A DNA stretch of 64,000 nucleotides from Deinococcus sp. (GCF_018260405.1 NZ_JAGLBG010000004.1:1-64000); one strand, 5' to 3'. Numbered from the stretch's first letter, positions 31,701 to 41,930 are shown. The notes: a model not told the origin generated them from the sequence alone. Made by a program: numbers and translations.

Positions 31701-32966
31701 TACCCCGATCTGGTGGTTCACCGAACGCTTAAGCGCGTGCTGCTGGGCGAACTGCGGGCCGGAAGCCGTGAGGTTGCCGCGTTTCAGGCCAGGCTGCCGG
31801 GCATGGGCGAGCACACCAGCGACGCCGAGCGCAAGGCCGCCGAAGCCGAGCGCGACCTGACCAAGTACTACCAGTGCAAGTGGGCGCAGGAGCACAAGGG
31901 CGAGTCCTTCCCCGGCACCGTGTCGGGCGTAACGGCCAGCGGTCTGTACGTATCGCTGGAAAACGGCGTGGAAGGCAAGCTACACATCAGTTACCTCGAC
32001 GACGACTACTACGCCTACATCGAGGACGCCCAGATGCTCAAGGGCCGCCGCACCGGGCAGAGTTTCCGTCTCGGGGATCCGGTCAACGTCACCATTCAGG
32101 AAGTCAAACCCATGGCCCGCCAGATCGATCTGGTCAAGGCCGACCCCACCAGCCCCGATTACAGACCCGGCGATATTAATGCGCCGCAGGAGAACGTCAT
32201 GGATTCACCCGTCAAACCCCGTGCCCGTCGCCGCGAGGACCGCGAAGCCGAACACCGCGAAAAGCTGGCCGCCGTGCCTGTCAGCGCCCCCAAGAAGTTC
32301 ACCCTGGACGAGGACGCCGCCACCGAGACCGGACTCCCGCGCCCACCACGCGAAGGCGGCAGCTACCGTCAGGGCCAGCGTCCCCAGGCAGGGCGGACAC
32401 AGGGAGGACGCCGTGAGGAGCGCACCTTCGGCGGAGTCAGCATGAACGGCCAACGCACTGAAAGTCAGCGCGGGCGCAGCGCGGGCGGCTCCCGCCGGGT
32501 GATTACCCTTGAGCGCCCCCGCAACGAGCACCTGCGCCCGGTAAACATTACCGTGCAGCGCATGTATTTTGGAGATTGGTCGCTGGACAACATGCCCCCA
32601 GAAGAAGGCCCCAGCCAGGCCCGTGGCGGGCGTGAGCGCGGCTACAACCGCCAGGAACGCAGCGAACGCGGTGGCCAGATTTCAGGCACTGCCCGCAGCC
32701 AGACTCGTGGCGGCAGTGACCGCCCCGCCGTGCAAAACCCCAATGGCCGCGCTGCCCGGCAAGAAGCAGCCCCGGCAGCGGCTTCGGCCAGCCTGTCAGC
32801 CCAGCAAAGCCTGACCGAGCACACTCTGGCCCCGCAAGGTCTGGTTCAGCCTCAGCACAATCTTGCCTCGCCCAGCGCCGCCCAGACGGCTCAGTCGGAA
32901 GAAGCCAAACGCCGCCGCCGTCGCCGGGGCCGCCGCACGCCCGGCGCTCCGAGCAGCAGCGAGTAA
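28779..32966 (+). CDS. rnr: Ribonuclease R with long disordered tails
   Basis: Hydrolytic 3'-5' exoribonuclease (RNB family). At 1395 residues it is far longer than the usual 760-830. The first ~400 residues are low-complexity, Pro/Ala/Glu/Lys-rich, with repeats of the EPVTxEPVT kind. A winged-helix domain (about 404-470) and cold-shock domains (to about 650) precede the RNB core (about 663-1010), whose catalytic Asp cluster reads TVDGRDAKDFDDAIHI. S1 follows (about 1040-1127). The tail (1128-1395) is Gly/Arg-rich with QRGRSAGGSRR and ends KRRRRRRGRRTPG. The tails look suited to RNA or ribosome binding. The start lies at the end of a candidate structured RNA; an internal Met start cannot be excluded. 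Confidence 0.93.
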   Translation: MPKMKKMAEAVSATSTEAETVKKTKKTAQSSAEPSAASSAAKPPKGSSRSPKKALASSRSEPSQPEPSLSELPAPGAGKSRTSRAKETGATAKGTTSKSRPPEPGSIKSSAVEPAAVGTATPEPGAAPLERKPRSTRVAQAIAPSEPVSAVPALLPETVEEAAKPRRGRLPRTVREKVATLPAEQDAPAADSSASTSAAQPPARRGRKPKQALTEPLAEQLAEPVPVAGAAAAEPVLLERPKKQRGRKPRGAPETALAEVLDGVEAVPVGPVTAEPVTLEPVTVEPAPVEVPAAQSAEPAPAALAPAAVTHETSEPALDLTTSEQAVPPAKATRRGRKGAAAQVQAPESSEAAASAVQTPEGALESASAPEPESPQEAQPGPHNDLADDAEVQEQVALEQVQPEQSLVLTQLRKIGRPIHVRDLEKTFTRQALERIGGWRNLTDLLEELAESGQVIRTRKKMYGLPEAMSLVRGRFQASAAGFGFVIPDSGGEDYYVPEGKTMEAWNGDIVLVRIEGRGDSRNDSGRGGSRRGQKGDGNPRASVVRFVQRAYKQLVGTLEFSHGHPILKPDDHRARHRILMLPEGLEDLEAGARVVSELYWPEITGEDEVFGQVVRVLGTEDDPVTETEAVIVKFGLRGDFPEEVVEQANAIPAQIPAEALKDRLDLRSFNIFTVDGRDAKDFDDAIHIQPTPEGNFVVGVHIADVSHYVREGTPLDTEAYARATSVYLPGRVLPMLPEHLSNGVCSLVPNEDRLTMTALVELSAEGEILKVQLAPSVINSKARLTYDEVQAYSEATATLPDHARQLEGDLHLLLKITTKLRQKRLREGSLDFKLREVKVDVGPDGRMELIPIREETARGMIEDLMLLANKVVAHYLIEREIPTLFRIHEEPTLQRFQDVSAAIGRLGQAFPGGQPTPQAYQAVLKAVRGTPRESVVNTLLLRSMQQAKYAGENVGHFGLAFDEYLHFTSPIRRYPDLVVHRTLKRVLLGELRAGSREVAAFQARLPGMGEHTSDAERKAAEAERDLTKYYQCKWAQEHKGESFPGTVSGVTASGLYVSLENGVEGKLHISYLDDDYYAYIEDAQMLKGRRTGQSFRLGDPVNVTIQEVKPMARQIDLVKADPTSPDYRPGDINAPQENVMDSPVKPRARRREDREAEHREKLAAVPVSAPKKFTLDEDAATETGLPRPPREGGSYRQGQRPQAGRTQGGRREERTFGGVSMNGQRTESQRGRSAGGSRRVITLERPRNEHLRPVNITVQRMYFGDWSLDNMPPEEGPSQARGGRERGYNRQERSERGGQISGTARSQTRGGSDRPAVQNPNGRAARQEAAPAAASASLSAQQSLTEHTLAPQGLVQPQHNLASPSAAQTAQSEEAKRRRRRRGRRTPGAPSSSE

Positions 32967-32996
32967 AGGCCGGGTCAAGGCAACATCGCCAGGAAA

Positions 32997-33108
32997 ATAC
33001 GGATTCCGCTAAATTCTGGTACAGCTGGGACGACACCTCCTGTACCGCCATACTGCGGAATCCGTATTTTTCCTTCTCGTAGCCGCTCGGATTGACTCTG
33101 AACTATCC
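32997..33108. repeat. ATACGGATTCCG-family repeat, copy C2
   Basis: Begins ATACGGATTCCGCTAAATTC and has an internal CGGAATCCGTAT at 33056-33067. It continues through TTCTCGTAGCCGCTCGGATTGA, which is also present in copies C1 and C3, to about 33108. The right terminal repeat is missing, so this copy is 3'-truncated. It sits in the rnr-DUF1345 gap. Confidence 0.7.
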
Positions 33109-33230
33109 ACATTGGCCGAAGCTCTGGGCCAGCGTAAAGGTTCCGGAGCACTGTCTAGGCGACTGAACCGCACTCCGCACTACTCTGTAACCACAGGCAC
33201 CGTTTCACGCAGCACTTTTTCATCTGGCTT

Positions 33231-33893
33231 ATGCTGCGGCGCATGTCGCCTATGCCGCCGCGCGCCGCCCACCGCCTCGCTACCGGTATAGGTGCTGGTC
33301 TGCTGACCACTTTGCTGGTTCCGCACAACTGGCCTGCCGAGGCGCGCATCCTGCTGGGCTGGGCGGGCTTTTGTCTGGTTAACCTCATCCGGCTGGCCCG
33401 GTTCCTAGACTATTCCCCGGAGCAGACGCGCCAGCTGGCCACCCGTGAGGACGAAACCCGCGTGGTGGCCGCCAGCCTGACGATCCTGTCGGCCCTGGTC
33501 AGTCTGGTCGGCGTGCTGTTCACGCTACACGCGGCTTCCCAGGCCAAAGGCACGCTTGCCTACCTGCTCACGGGACTGGCGGTTCTTACCGTTACGCTGT
33601 CCTGGCTGCTTATTCAGGCCGAATACACCCTGCACTACGCCCGGCGCTACTACACCGATAACGCGGGCGTGCAGTTCACGCAGCATGGCCGCGCCGAACC
33701 GCTTAGAGAACTGAATATCGTTGACTTCGCCTACCTGTCTTTTACGATTGGCATGACTTTTCAGGCGTCCGACATGCTGCTCGACACCCACAGGATGCGC
33801 CGCCTGCTGCTGGGGCACGCCCTGCTGTCCTACGGCTTTAGCGCCGTGATTATCGCCGTTACGTTCAGCGCCGTCGCTAGTATCGCTGGCTAA
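33231..33893 (+). CDS. DUF1345 family membrane protein
   Basis: 220-residue inner-membrane protein with about five hydrophobic helices: residues 18-32, 38-55, 80-102, 106-130 and C-terminal helices. Family-typical features are the HYARRYY after the fourth helix and the FTIGMTFQASDM segment, then HRMRRLLLGHALLSY. Function of the family is unknown. Met5 at 33243 is an alternative start. No operon partner is evident. Confidence 0.78.
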   Translation: MLRRMSPMPPRAAHRLATGIGAGLLTTLLVPHNWPAEARILLGWAGFCLVNLIRLARFLDYSPEQTRQLATREDETRVVAASLTILSALVSLVGVLFTLHAASQAKGTLAYLLTGLAVLTVTLSWLLIQAEYTLHYARRYYTDNAGVQFTQHGRAEPLRELNIVDFAYLSFTIGMTFQASDMLLDTHRMRRLLLGHALLSYGFSAVIIAVTFSAVASIAG

Positions 33894-33974
33894 AGGGATG
33901 GGTCGGCTCAGGGGTCAAGCTGCGCCCCTCCCCATAACCCCTCTCACAAGTTGCCGCGCTATGCTGTCTGGCGC

Positions 33975-35702
33975 ATGACCGTGCCGGACTCCTCAACCTC
34001 AACCTCTGCTCCCGCCACGCCACAGGTGATTGACGGGAAATATGAGGTGCTGCGCGAACTTTCTCAGGAGGGCAACCTCCACATGTACGAGGTCAAGGCT
34101 GCCGAGGGCGTTATCCGCCGCGTGGCGTGGTTCGATGTCACCACTCCGGCGGATCGCCAGCAGTTCCACGCCTACCGCACCGCCATCCGGGCCATTGCTC
34201 CGGCGGGCCTGACCGATGTCGTCGCCCGTCCCGGCGCGTATTACGCCGTGTGGCAGGACGTGAGCGGTCAACCGTTTCAGGACTACCTGACCCAGTCGGC
34301 CAAGCGGGTCAAGTCGCAAGAAGAGGTTCAGGCCGTGCAGAACCTGACCACTGCCCTGGCCGCCAGCGGCTTTGCCCTGTCGGACGCCGACATCGTTATG
34401 AACGGTCAGCTGCCCCAAGTGACTTACCTGCGGCCTCTTAGAACAAGCCGCACACCCGAGCAGATCGCGGTACTCAACAGTGCGGCCCTCAGCGCCCTAA
34501 GTGGGGGAAAGATCAAAGCGCCGCGCAGGCCGCTTGACCGCCTCGCGTGGCTTAGCTTTGTTCCTGGGCTGCTTTTTCTGGCCGGAGCGGGCCGATTCGG
34601 GGCGCAGGCCGCCCAGATCTATCTCAACCCACCAGTCACTCAGATTAAGGCCGTCACCGGACGCCCCGCCCGTGAGGCTGCGCAGATTTTGGTCAAGGCC
34701 GGCTACCGGGTCGAATATAATTACGGCGACAGCAGCGCGGTCAATGTCGGTTCAGTCATTCGCCAGGAACCGCCCGCAGGCACGCAGCTGCCGGTAGGCC
34801 GCCTCATTACGTTGACGGTCAATAAGCCCGAGCCGCTGACCGTGCCCAAGATCGAGGACATGACACTGGAACAGGCTAAGTCCCCCCTGAAAGACAATGT
34901 GCTAAAGCTGGGCAAGATTTCTAAGGTCGACGGAACCCTTACTAACACGCCGGAAGGCCGCATCATCGCACAGGTGCCTGTGCCGGGGGCGACCACGCAG
35001 CGCGGCCTGCCGATTCAGGTGCTTGTCAGTACCGGGATCAAGGGCAAGGGAACCTGGATCGCTCTGCTTGAAGGACTGACCTACGACCAGGCGCGTGAGC
35101 ATGTGCGTGCGGCGGGCCTGGTACTCACCGACGTGATCAAGGAACCCAGTGACCGCCCGGAAAATACTGTTTTACGCCAGAGTCCCGCGCCGTTCGTACG
35201 TGTCACGGTGGGCAGCCCGGTTCAACTGGTGATCGCCACCGCCAAGTACACTCCGCCTAGCACCCCGGCAGGTAGCCTCCCTGTTCCACCGCCTTACGTG
35301 CCGCCGCCACCGCCCATCGAACCGGCCCCCTCCACTGGGCAAACTTCGCCTGCCACGGATCAGGCCACTGTCACGGATCAGACCGCTGCCACTGACCAGA
35401 GCACCGCCGCAGCGCCGACGCCCGACGCGACTCGCCCCGACGCCACCGGCGCCGCGCCCCCTACAGAAACCACCAACGAGGCGCGTACGGTCACGTTCTC
35501 CTACGTTTTCCCCGCCGATCTGCCTAGCGGAAACTACACGGTGGTTGTGCAGGACGCCGACGGCGAGCGGGAGGTGCTGCCCGAGACCGATTCGGCCAGG
35601 CTGGCCGGGTTCCAGGCCTCTGCTCCGACTAACGTGCGTGGCAATGCCGTGTTCATTATCCGGGCCAACGGGGCCGAATACGCCCGCGTCAATCCGCAGT
35701 AA
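33975..35702 (+). CDS. PASTA-domain protein with kinase-like N-terminus (pseudokinase)
   Basis: 575-residue membrane protein built like a PknB-type kinase. A cytoplasmic N-domain (residues 20-185, starting VIDGKYEVLRELSQEGNLHMYEV) resembles the kinase N-lobe, but I see no VAIK lysine, HRD or DFG motif, so it is probably not catalytic. One membrane helix follows (about 190-215). Three PASTA-type repeats of about 65 residues follow (about 220-430), each with a GxxxxxAxxxLxxAG...V pattern, including GRPAREAAQILVKAGYRV. A Pro/Thr-rich stretch (430-500) and a small C-terminal beta domain complete it. PASTA domains bind muropeptides or lipid II, so a cell-wall sensor is inferred. Confidence 0.82.
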   Translation: MTVPDSSTSTSAPATPQVIDGKYEVLRELSQEGNLHMYEVKAAEGVIRRVAWFDVTTPADRQQFHAYRTAIRAIAPAGLTDVVARPGAYYAVWQDVSGQPFQDYLTQSAKRVKSQEEVQAVQNLTTALAASGFALSDADIVMNGQLPQVTYLRPLRTSRTPEQIAVLNSAALSALSGGKIKAPRRPLDRLAWLSFVPGLLFLAGAGRFGAQAAQIYLNPPVTQIKAVTGRPAREAAQILVKAGYRVEYNYGDSSAVNVGSVIRQEPPAGTQLPVGRLITLTVNKPEPLTVPKIEDMTLEQAKSPLKDNVLKLGKISKVDGTLTNTPEGRIIAQVPVPGATTQRGLPIQVLVSTGIKGKGTWIALLEGLTYDQAREHVRAAGLVLTDVIKEPSDRPENTVLRQSPAPFVRVTVGSPVQLVIATAKYTPPSTPAGSLPVPPPYVPPPPPIEPAPSTGQTSPATDQATVTDQTAATDQSTAAAPTPDATRPDATGAAPPTETTNEARTVTFSYVFPADLPSGNYTVVVQDADGEREVLPETDSARLAGFQASAPTNVRGNAVFIIRANGAEYARVNPQ

Positions 35703-35718
35703 AACGGGGAGCGTCCAT

Positions 35719-36855
35719 ATGATTTACCTCGATTACGCCGCCAGTCATCCGATGACGCCGGAGGCACTCACGGCCTATGCCCAGGCGGCGGCGCTGCCCG
35801 GCAATCCGGCCAGTGTGCACGGAGCGGGGCAGGCGGCCCGTGAAAAGCTGGAAGAAGGCCGCGCCCGCCTCGCGCTGGCCCTGGGCACCGACCCGCGTAC
35901 CCTGACCATGAACAGCGGCGGCACCGAGGGAAACAACCACGTCCTGCTGGCTGTAGCCCGCGCCTGGGAAGCGCACCACGGACGTCCCGGACACCTCGTG
36001 ACCACCCTCACCGAACATTCGGCAGTGCTCGCTCCGGCCCAGTGGCTGGCAACGCAGGGCTGGCAGGTGACTTTCCTCAGTCCCGATCAGCGGGGCGGTT
36101 ACTCGCCCGAACAACTGGCCGGGGCGCTGCGCGACGATACGGCGCTGGTTTCCATCCACCATGCCAACAACGAAATCGGCACGGTGCAAGATACGCCCGC
36201 GCTGGCACAGGTCGCCGCTGCACGCGGCGTTCCCTACCACACCGACGCGGTACAGGCTCCCGGCGTTTTGCCAGTTGCCCTGGGGGCCTGGGGCGTTACC
36301 TTCGCGACCTTCAGCGCCCACAAATGGGGCGGGCCACGCGGCGTGGGGGTCCTGTATGTCAGGCGCGGCACCGAGTTGCTCCCGGTGACGCTGGGTGGCG
36401 GCCAGGAGGGTGGGCGGCGCCCCGGCACCCAAAACACGGCGGGGGTCTACGCCGCAGGTCTAGCCCTGGCCCAGGCCGAGGCCCGCCGGGAAGCCACTTT
36501 TACACACCTCAGCACGCTCAACAGGCAGTTCTGCCAGCTCATCGCTGATATTCCAGGGCTGCGCTTTAATCAGCCTGGAGGGGGGAGTCCCCGAATTGTC
36601 AACGTGACCATTCCTGGCGCAGACGGTGAGGCACTGCTGATGAACCTCGACATGCTGGGGATTTCGGCCAGTACGGGCAGTGCCTGCGCCGCCGGGACCA
36701 TGCAGCCCAGCCACGTATTAACTGCTCTAGGCCTAAGCGAATCCGATGCCCGCGCCAGCCTGCGCTTCAGCTTCGGGGCGGCGACCACCCAGGCCGAGAT
36801 AGCCGCCGCCGCCGCCGCACTGGCACAGGTGAGTGAGTGGAGTCGGCTGGGGTAG
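35719..36855 (+). CDS. Cysteine desulfurase (IscS/NifS family)
   Basis: PLP-dependent enzyme that removes sulfur from cysteine for Fe-S cluster or tRNA thiolation. The 378-residue protein begins MIYLDYAASHPMTPEALTAY. It has the PLP lysine in TFSAHKWGGPRGVGVLYV, TEHSAVLAPAQWL with the His, and the catalytic loop cysteine in SASTGSACAAGTMQPSHVL. The start at 35719 is preferred; the earlier TTG lies in the PASTA gene. It is 16 bases after the PASTA gene and may share its transcript. No IscU/IscA neighbour is seen. Because several cysteine desulfurases exist in Deinococcus, isc versus suf assignment is left open. Confidence 0.92.
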   Translation: MIYLDYAASHPMTPEALTAYAQAAALPGNPASVHGAGQAAREKLEEGRARLALALGTDPRTLTMNSGGTEGNNHVLLAVARAWEAHHGRPGHLVTTLTEHSAVLAPAQWLATQGWQVTFLSPDQRGGYSPEQLAGALRDDTALVSIHHANNEIGTVQDTPALAQVAAARGVPYHTDAVQAPGVLPVALGAWGVTFATFSAHKWGGPRGVGVLYVRRGTELLPVTLGGGQEGGRRPGTQNTAGVYAAGLALAQAEARREATFTHLSTLNRQFCQLIADIPGLRFNQPGGGSPRIVNVTIPGADGEALLMNLDMLGISASTGSACAAGTMQPSHVLTALGLSESDARASLRFSFGAATTQAEIAAAAAALAQVSEWSRLG

Positions 36856-36940
36856 TTTTGTTATTGGCGTAATTTGTGGTATTTTTTGTTATAGAAAAAC
36901 CTGATTCAATCGGCAGTTTGTATTAGGAGGCAAGATAACT

Positions 36941-38131
36941 ATGCATTCTCCTTCCGGCCATCCCACTTCCGAACGACTTCGCCGCTGGCGGCTGGTGCTG
37001 GGCAGCGAGGCCGACCATGCTGAAGCCGGAAGCGAAGGTTATCCCCTCTCGGTACAGGATCAACGTATAGACGCCGCTCTGGCGGGGCTGTACGGCGCTC
37101 CTGATGGGGGCACGCGGCGCGGCGGTCTGGGGGCCAGCGCTCCCAGTGTGGCCCGCTGGTTGGCCGATATACGCGAGTTTTTTCCGGTAGGCGTGGTGCA
37201 GGTCATGCAGCAAGACGCCATCGAGCGCCTGAATCTGGCGCAGCTACTTTTTGAACCGGAAATGCTGGAGCAAGTCGAGGCGAACGTGCAGCTGGTCGGT
37301 ACGCTTCTGTCGCTGAAGGGCGTGATGCCTGCGCGGGCCAAAGACGCCGCCCGCGCCGTGGTCCGCAAGGTGGTGGACGACCTGACCCGCCGTTTGGAAG
37401 AGCCGACCCGCGCCGCCGTTGCCGGAAGCCTGAACCGCGCCCAGCGCAATTTCCGCCCCAAAGGTAACGAGATCGACTGGAACGCCACCATCCGCAAGAA
37501 CCTGAAAAATTATCTGCCCGACAAGCGCACCGTGATTCCCGAACAACTGGTAGGGTACGGGCGCAAACGCCGCAGCCTACGCAACATCGTGCTGTGCCTG
37601 GATCAGTCCGGCAGCATGGCCAGCAGCGTCATCTATGCGGGGGTCTTCGGCGCCGTGCTGGCGAGCCTCCCAGCTGTGGAAACCAGAGTGGTGGTGTTCG
37701 ACACCGAGGTCGTGGACCTTTCCGAACAGCTCGGCGACCCGGTAGACGTGCTCTACGGCATCCAGCTGGGCGGCGGCACCGACATCAACCGCGCCCTAGC
37801 GTACTGTCAGGGCATCATCGACCGGCCCGAGCAGACCATCCTAGTGCTCATTTCCGACCTGTACGAGGGGGGCAACGAGCGCGAGATGCTGGCCCGCGCC
37901 CGCACCCTCAAAGACGCCGGGGTCAATGTCATTGCGCTGCTGGCCCTCTCCGACGACGGCGCACCCAGTTTCGACCACCGGGTCGCGCAGGCCCTTGCCA
38001 CCATGCACATTCCAGCTTTTGCCTGCACGCCCGATCAGTTTCCTGGCCTCATGGCCACGGCGATCAGCGGGCAGGACGTGGCGGCCTGGGCCGGTCAGCA
38101 GGGCATCGTGACGCGGGGCGGCGCAAGTTGA
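36941..38131 (+). CDS. VWA-domain (MIDAS) protein
   Basis: 396-residue cytoplasmic protein with a helical N-terminal half (residues 1-190) and a C-terminal von Willebrand factor A domain (about 200-385). The metal-binding MIDAS motif is DQSGSMASS, with later GGGTDINRAL and ISDLYEGG supplying the Thr and Asp. The arrangement is like the VWA proteins that pair with MoxR-type AAA+ ATPases. No MoxR or SWIM-domain partner lies within this window, so its partner is unknown. A clear AGGAGG ribosome site precedes the ATG, next to a TTCAATCGGCAGTTTGTATT repeat end. Confidence 0.85.
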   Translation: MHSPSGHPTSERLRRWRLVLGSEADHAEAGSEGYPLSVQDQRIDAALAGLYGAPDGGTRRGGLGASAPSVARWLADIREFFPVGVVQVMQQDAIERLNLAQLLFEPEMLEQVEANVQLVGTLLSLKGVMPARAKDAARAVVRKVVDDLTRRLEEPTRAAVAGSLNRAQRNFRPKGNEIDWNATIRKNLKNYLPDKRTVIPEQLVGYGRKRRSLRNIVLCLDQSGSMASSVIYAGVFGAVLASLPAVETRVVVFDTEVVDLSEQLGDPVDVLYGIQLGGGTDINRALAYCQGIIDRPEQTILVLISDLYEGGNEREMLARARTLKDAGVNVIALLALSDDGAPSFDHRVAQALATMHIPAFACTPDQFPGLMATAISGQDVAAWAGQQGIVTRGGAS

Positions 38132-38217
38132 ACCACCTCCTGAGTCGAACAGGTCCTCAGATCGTCCTGCTATTTCGGACATAACGCCTTGTCTGATGGG
38201 TAGAGCTGGGGGGGTGC

Positions 38218-38247
38218 TTGTCGGTAGCGGCAGAAGTGTAGTAACCT
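38218..38247 (+). promoter_or_regulatory. Possible promoter of the alpha operon
   Basis: TTGTCG at 38218-38223, then 18 bases, then TAACCT at 38242-38247, about 30 bases before infA. The -35 is fair and the -10 matches only half of TATAAT, so this is tentative. An unlike-spaced alternative cannot be excluded. Confidence 0.35.
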
Positions 38248-38278
38248 TATGTTTGGCCTGTAATGGCCTGGAGGTTGC

Positions 38279-38536
38279 GTGGCAAGACGAAAGATGCCGG
38301 AACAGCGGGAAAAAAAGCCCAAAAAGGATGAAGATACCGTACGTGCTGAGGGTGTCGTAGAAGAAGCATTACCCAATACGACCTTTCGCGTAAAGCTGGA
38401 TACGGGACACGATATTCTGGCCTATATCAGCGGAAAAATGCGGATTCACTATATCCGTATTCTGCCTGGTGACCGTGTGGTTCTGGAAATCAGCCCCTAC
38501 GACACCAGTCGGGGGCGCATCGTCTACCGCAAGTAA
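38279..38536 (+). CDS. infA: Translation initiation factor IF-1
   Basis: Small S1/OB-fold factor that binds the 30S A site. The 85-residue reading carries [20 protein letters not shown] and [23 protein letters not shown], the classical core. The N-terminal extension ([17 protein letters not shown]) is Lys-rich and unlike the 72-residue standard. A GGAGG lies only 4 bases before GTG 38279, an unusually short spacing; ATG 38294 is an alternative giving 80 residues. It is the first gene of the alpha ribosomal operon. Confidence 0.93.
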   Translation: MARRKMPEQREKKPKKDEDTVRAEGVVEEALPNTTFRVKLDTGHDILAYISGKMRIHYIRILPGDRVVLEISPYDTSRGRIVYRK

Positions 38537-38656
38537 CACACGGCCAGAGCAGTGACCATCAGATTCCCTGCCACTGATGGTGAACAGAGGGTCGAGCGCT
38601 GCCACTGAACACGCGAGTGGGGCACCATGATTGGTGCGGCGGCGCGAGGAGGAAGT

Positions 38657-38770
<114 letters not shown>

Positions 38771-38772
38771 GT

Positions 38773-39153
38773 ATGGCCCGCGTAGCAGGCGTTGACCTTC
38801 CCCGCGAAAAGCGCATCGAGATTGCGCTGACCTATATCTTCGGTATTGGCCCGACCCGTGCCAAGGAAGTTCTGGCGACGACCGGCATCAACCCCGATAC
38901 CCGCGTCAAGAACCTGACTGAAGCCGAGCAGAGCACCTTGCGTGAAGTTATTGAAAAAACCTTCAAGGTCGAGGGTGACCTCCGCAGCGAAATCGGCCAG
39001 AACATCAAGCGTCTGATGGACATCGGCGCGTACCGTGGAATCCGCCACCGCCGTGGCCTTCCCGTGCGCGGCCAGCGCACCAAGACGAACGCCCGCACCC
39101 GCAAAGGTCCGAAAAAGACCGTTGCCGGGAAGAAAAAGGCAGCGAGGAAGTAA
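38773..39153 (+). CDS. rpsM: Ribosomal protein S13
   Basis: Small-subunit head protein, 126 residues. It has [25 protein letters not shown], then [32 protein letters not shown] and a lysine-rich tail that contacts tRNA. The order rpmJ-rpsM-rpsK-rpsD-rpoA-rplQ is the conserved alpha operon. Two bases separate the rpmJ stop from this start. Confidence 0.97.
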   Translation: MARVAGVDLPREKRIEIALTYIFGIGPTRAKEVLATTGINPDTRVKNLTEAEQSTLREVIEKTFKVEGDLRSEIGQNIKRLMDIGAYRGIRHRRGLPVRGQRTKTNARTRKGPKKTVAGKKKAARK

Positions 39154-39156
39154 GCC

Positions 39157-39552
39157 ATGGCGAAAGCAACCAAAGGCAAAGCTCCACGTCGCGCCCGGCG
39201 CAATATCAGCTCGGGCCGCGCTTACGTGCATGCGAGCTACAACAACACCATCGTCACCATCACCGACATGGACGGCAACTCCGTGGCGTGGTCAAGTGGC
39301 GGCACCATCGGCTACAAAGGCAGCAAGAAGGGTACGCCCTACGCAGCCCAGCTGGCTGCCGCCGACGCCGTGAAAAAGGCCCAGACCTCGTTCGGCATGA
39401 ACGCTGTCGACGTGATCGTGCGTGGCAGCGGCTCGGGCCGTGAACAGGCCATCCGTGCCATCCAGGCTTCGGGTATCGAAGTTCGCAGCATCATGGACGA
39501 CAGCCCCGTGCCTCACAACGGCTGCCGCCCCAAGAAAAAGTTCCGCGCCTAA
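39157..39552 (+). CDS. rpsK: Ribosomal protein S11
   Basis: 131-residue protein of the 30S platform. [22 protein letters not shown] and [21 protein letters not shown], ending [10 protein letters not shown], are the typical S11 blocks. It begins three bases after the rpsM stop. Confidence 0.97.
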   Translation: MAKATKGKAPRRARRNISSGRAYVHASYNNTIVTITDMDGNSVAWSSGGTIGYKGSKKGTPYAAQLAAADAVKKAQTSFGMNAVDVIVRGSGSGREQAIRAIQASGIEVRSIMDDSPVPHNGCRPKKKFRA

Positions 39553-39697
39553 GCGGACTGCGCGTGCCCACCTGCCCCAGTTTCGCTGTGACCGGGTCAA
39601 ACCGGTTACTGAAGCCTCACCACAGGCGAGAAGCTGGGCAACAGAGGGCCGCAGACCCGGCCAGAAAGAGAGTCTGGTCGCTGTAAGGAGAATTTAA

Positions 39698-40315
<618 letters not shown>

Positions 40316-40318
40316 ATC

Positions 40319-41357
<1,039 letters not shown>

Positions 41358-41411
41358 CCCCCTCCCCGGCGCGTTGCGCCTACCCTCTCCCGCAAGGGGG
41401 GATGGTAAAAA
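41358..41411 (+). repeat. REP-like C-rich/G-rich repeat between rpoA and rplQ
   Basis: CCCCCTCCCCGGC...CCTCTCCCGC then AAGGGGGGATGGTAAAAAGGG. This is a palindromic sequence of the type whose reverse frame encodes LPSPLAGEG. A second copy lies inside the treZ coding region. It sits in the spacer of an essential operon, apparently without ending transcription. Confidence 0.6.
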
Positions 41412-41446
41412 GGGAACCCCCATCTTAGACTTCAAGGAGATACACC

Positions 41447-41797
41447 ATGCGCCACGGTAAAGCCGGACGCAAGCTCAACCGCAACAGCAGCAGCCGCACC
41501 GCCCTGGCCCGTGCCCAGGCGACGGCCCTGCTGCGTGAAGGCCGGATTCAAACGACCCTCACCAAGGCCAAAGAGCTGCGCCCTTTTGTTGAGAAACTGA
41601 TCACCACCGCCAAGGGTGGCGATCTGCACGCCCGCCGCCTGATCGCCCAGGACATCAACGACCTCGCCGTCGTTCGTAAAGTCATGGACGAAGTGGCCCC
41701 CAAGTACGCTGAGCGCCCCGGTGGTTACACCCGCATTCTGCGTATCGGTACCCGCCGTGGTGACGGCGTGACCATGGCCCTGATCGAACTCGTCTAA
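41447..41797 (+). CDS. rplQ: Ribosomal protein L17
   Basis: 116-residue large-subunit protein: [49 protein letters not shown] is the standard start, and [25 protein letters not shown] the end. An AAGGAG site precedes the ATG. It is the last gene of the alpha operon; an intrinsic terminator follows 16 bases later. Confidence 0.97.
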   Translation: MRHGKAGRKLNRNSSSRTALARAQATALLREGRIQTTLTKAKELRPFVEKLITTAKGGDLHARRLIAQDINDLAVVRKVMDEVAPKYAERPGGYTRILRIGTRRGDGVTMALIELV

Positions 41798-41812
41798 ACC
41801 GGGTTCTACCAA

Positions 41813-41838
41813 AAGCCCCTGCTTCGGCGGGGGTTTTT
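41813..41838 (+). terminator. Intrinsic terminator of the alpha operon
   Basis: AGCCCCTGC, TTCG tetraloop, GCGGGGGTT, followed by TTTTTCG. A strong stem with a stable UUCG loop and T-run directly after rplQ. Confidence 0.9.
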
Positions 41839-41930
41839 CGTTGCCTGGGCTGCTCCGGTCTATATCGTGGTGCAGCTGACATTCCGGCCCCATCCAGTTC
41901 CCATCTGCACAAGTCAAAATAGGGAGCACC

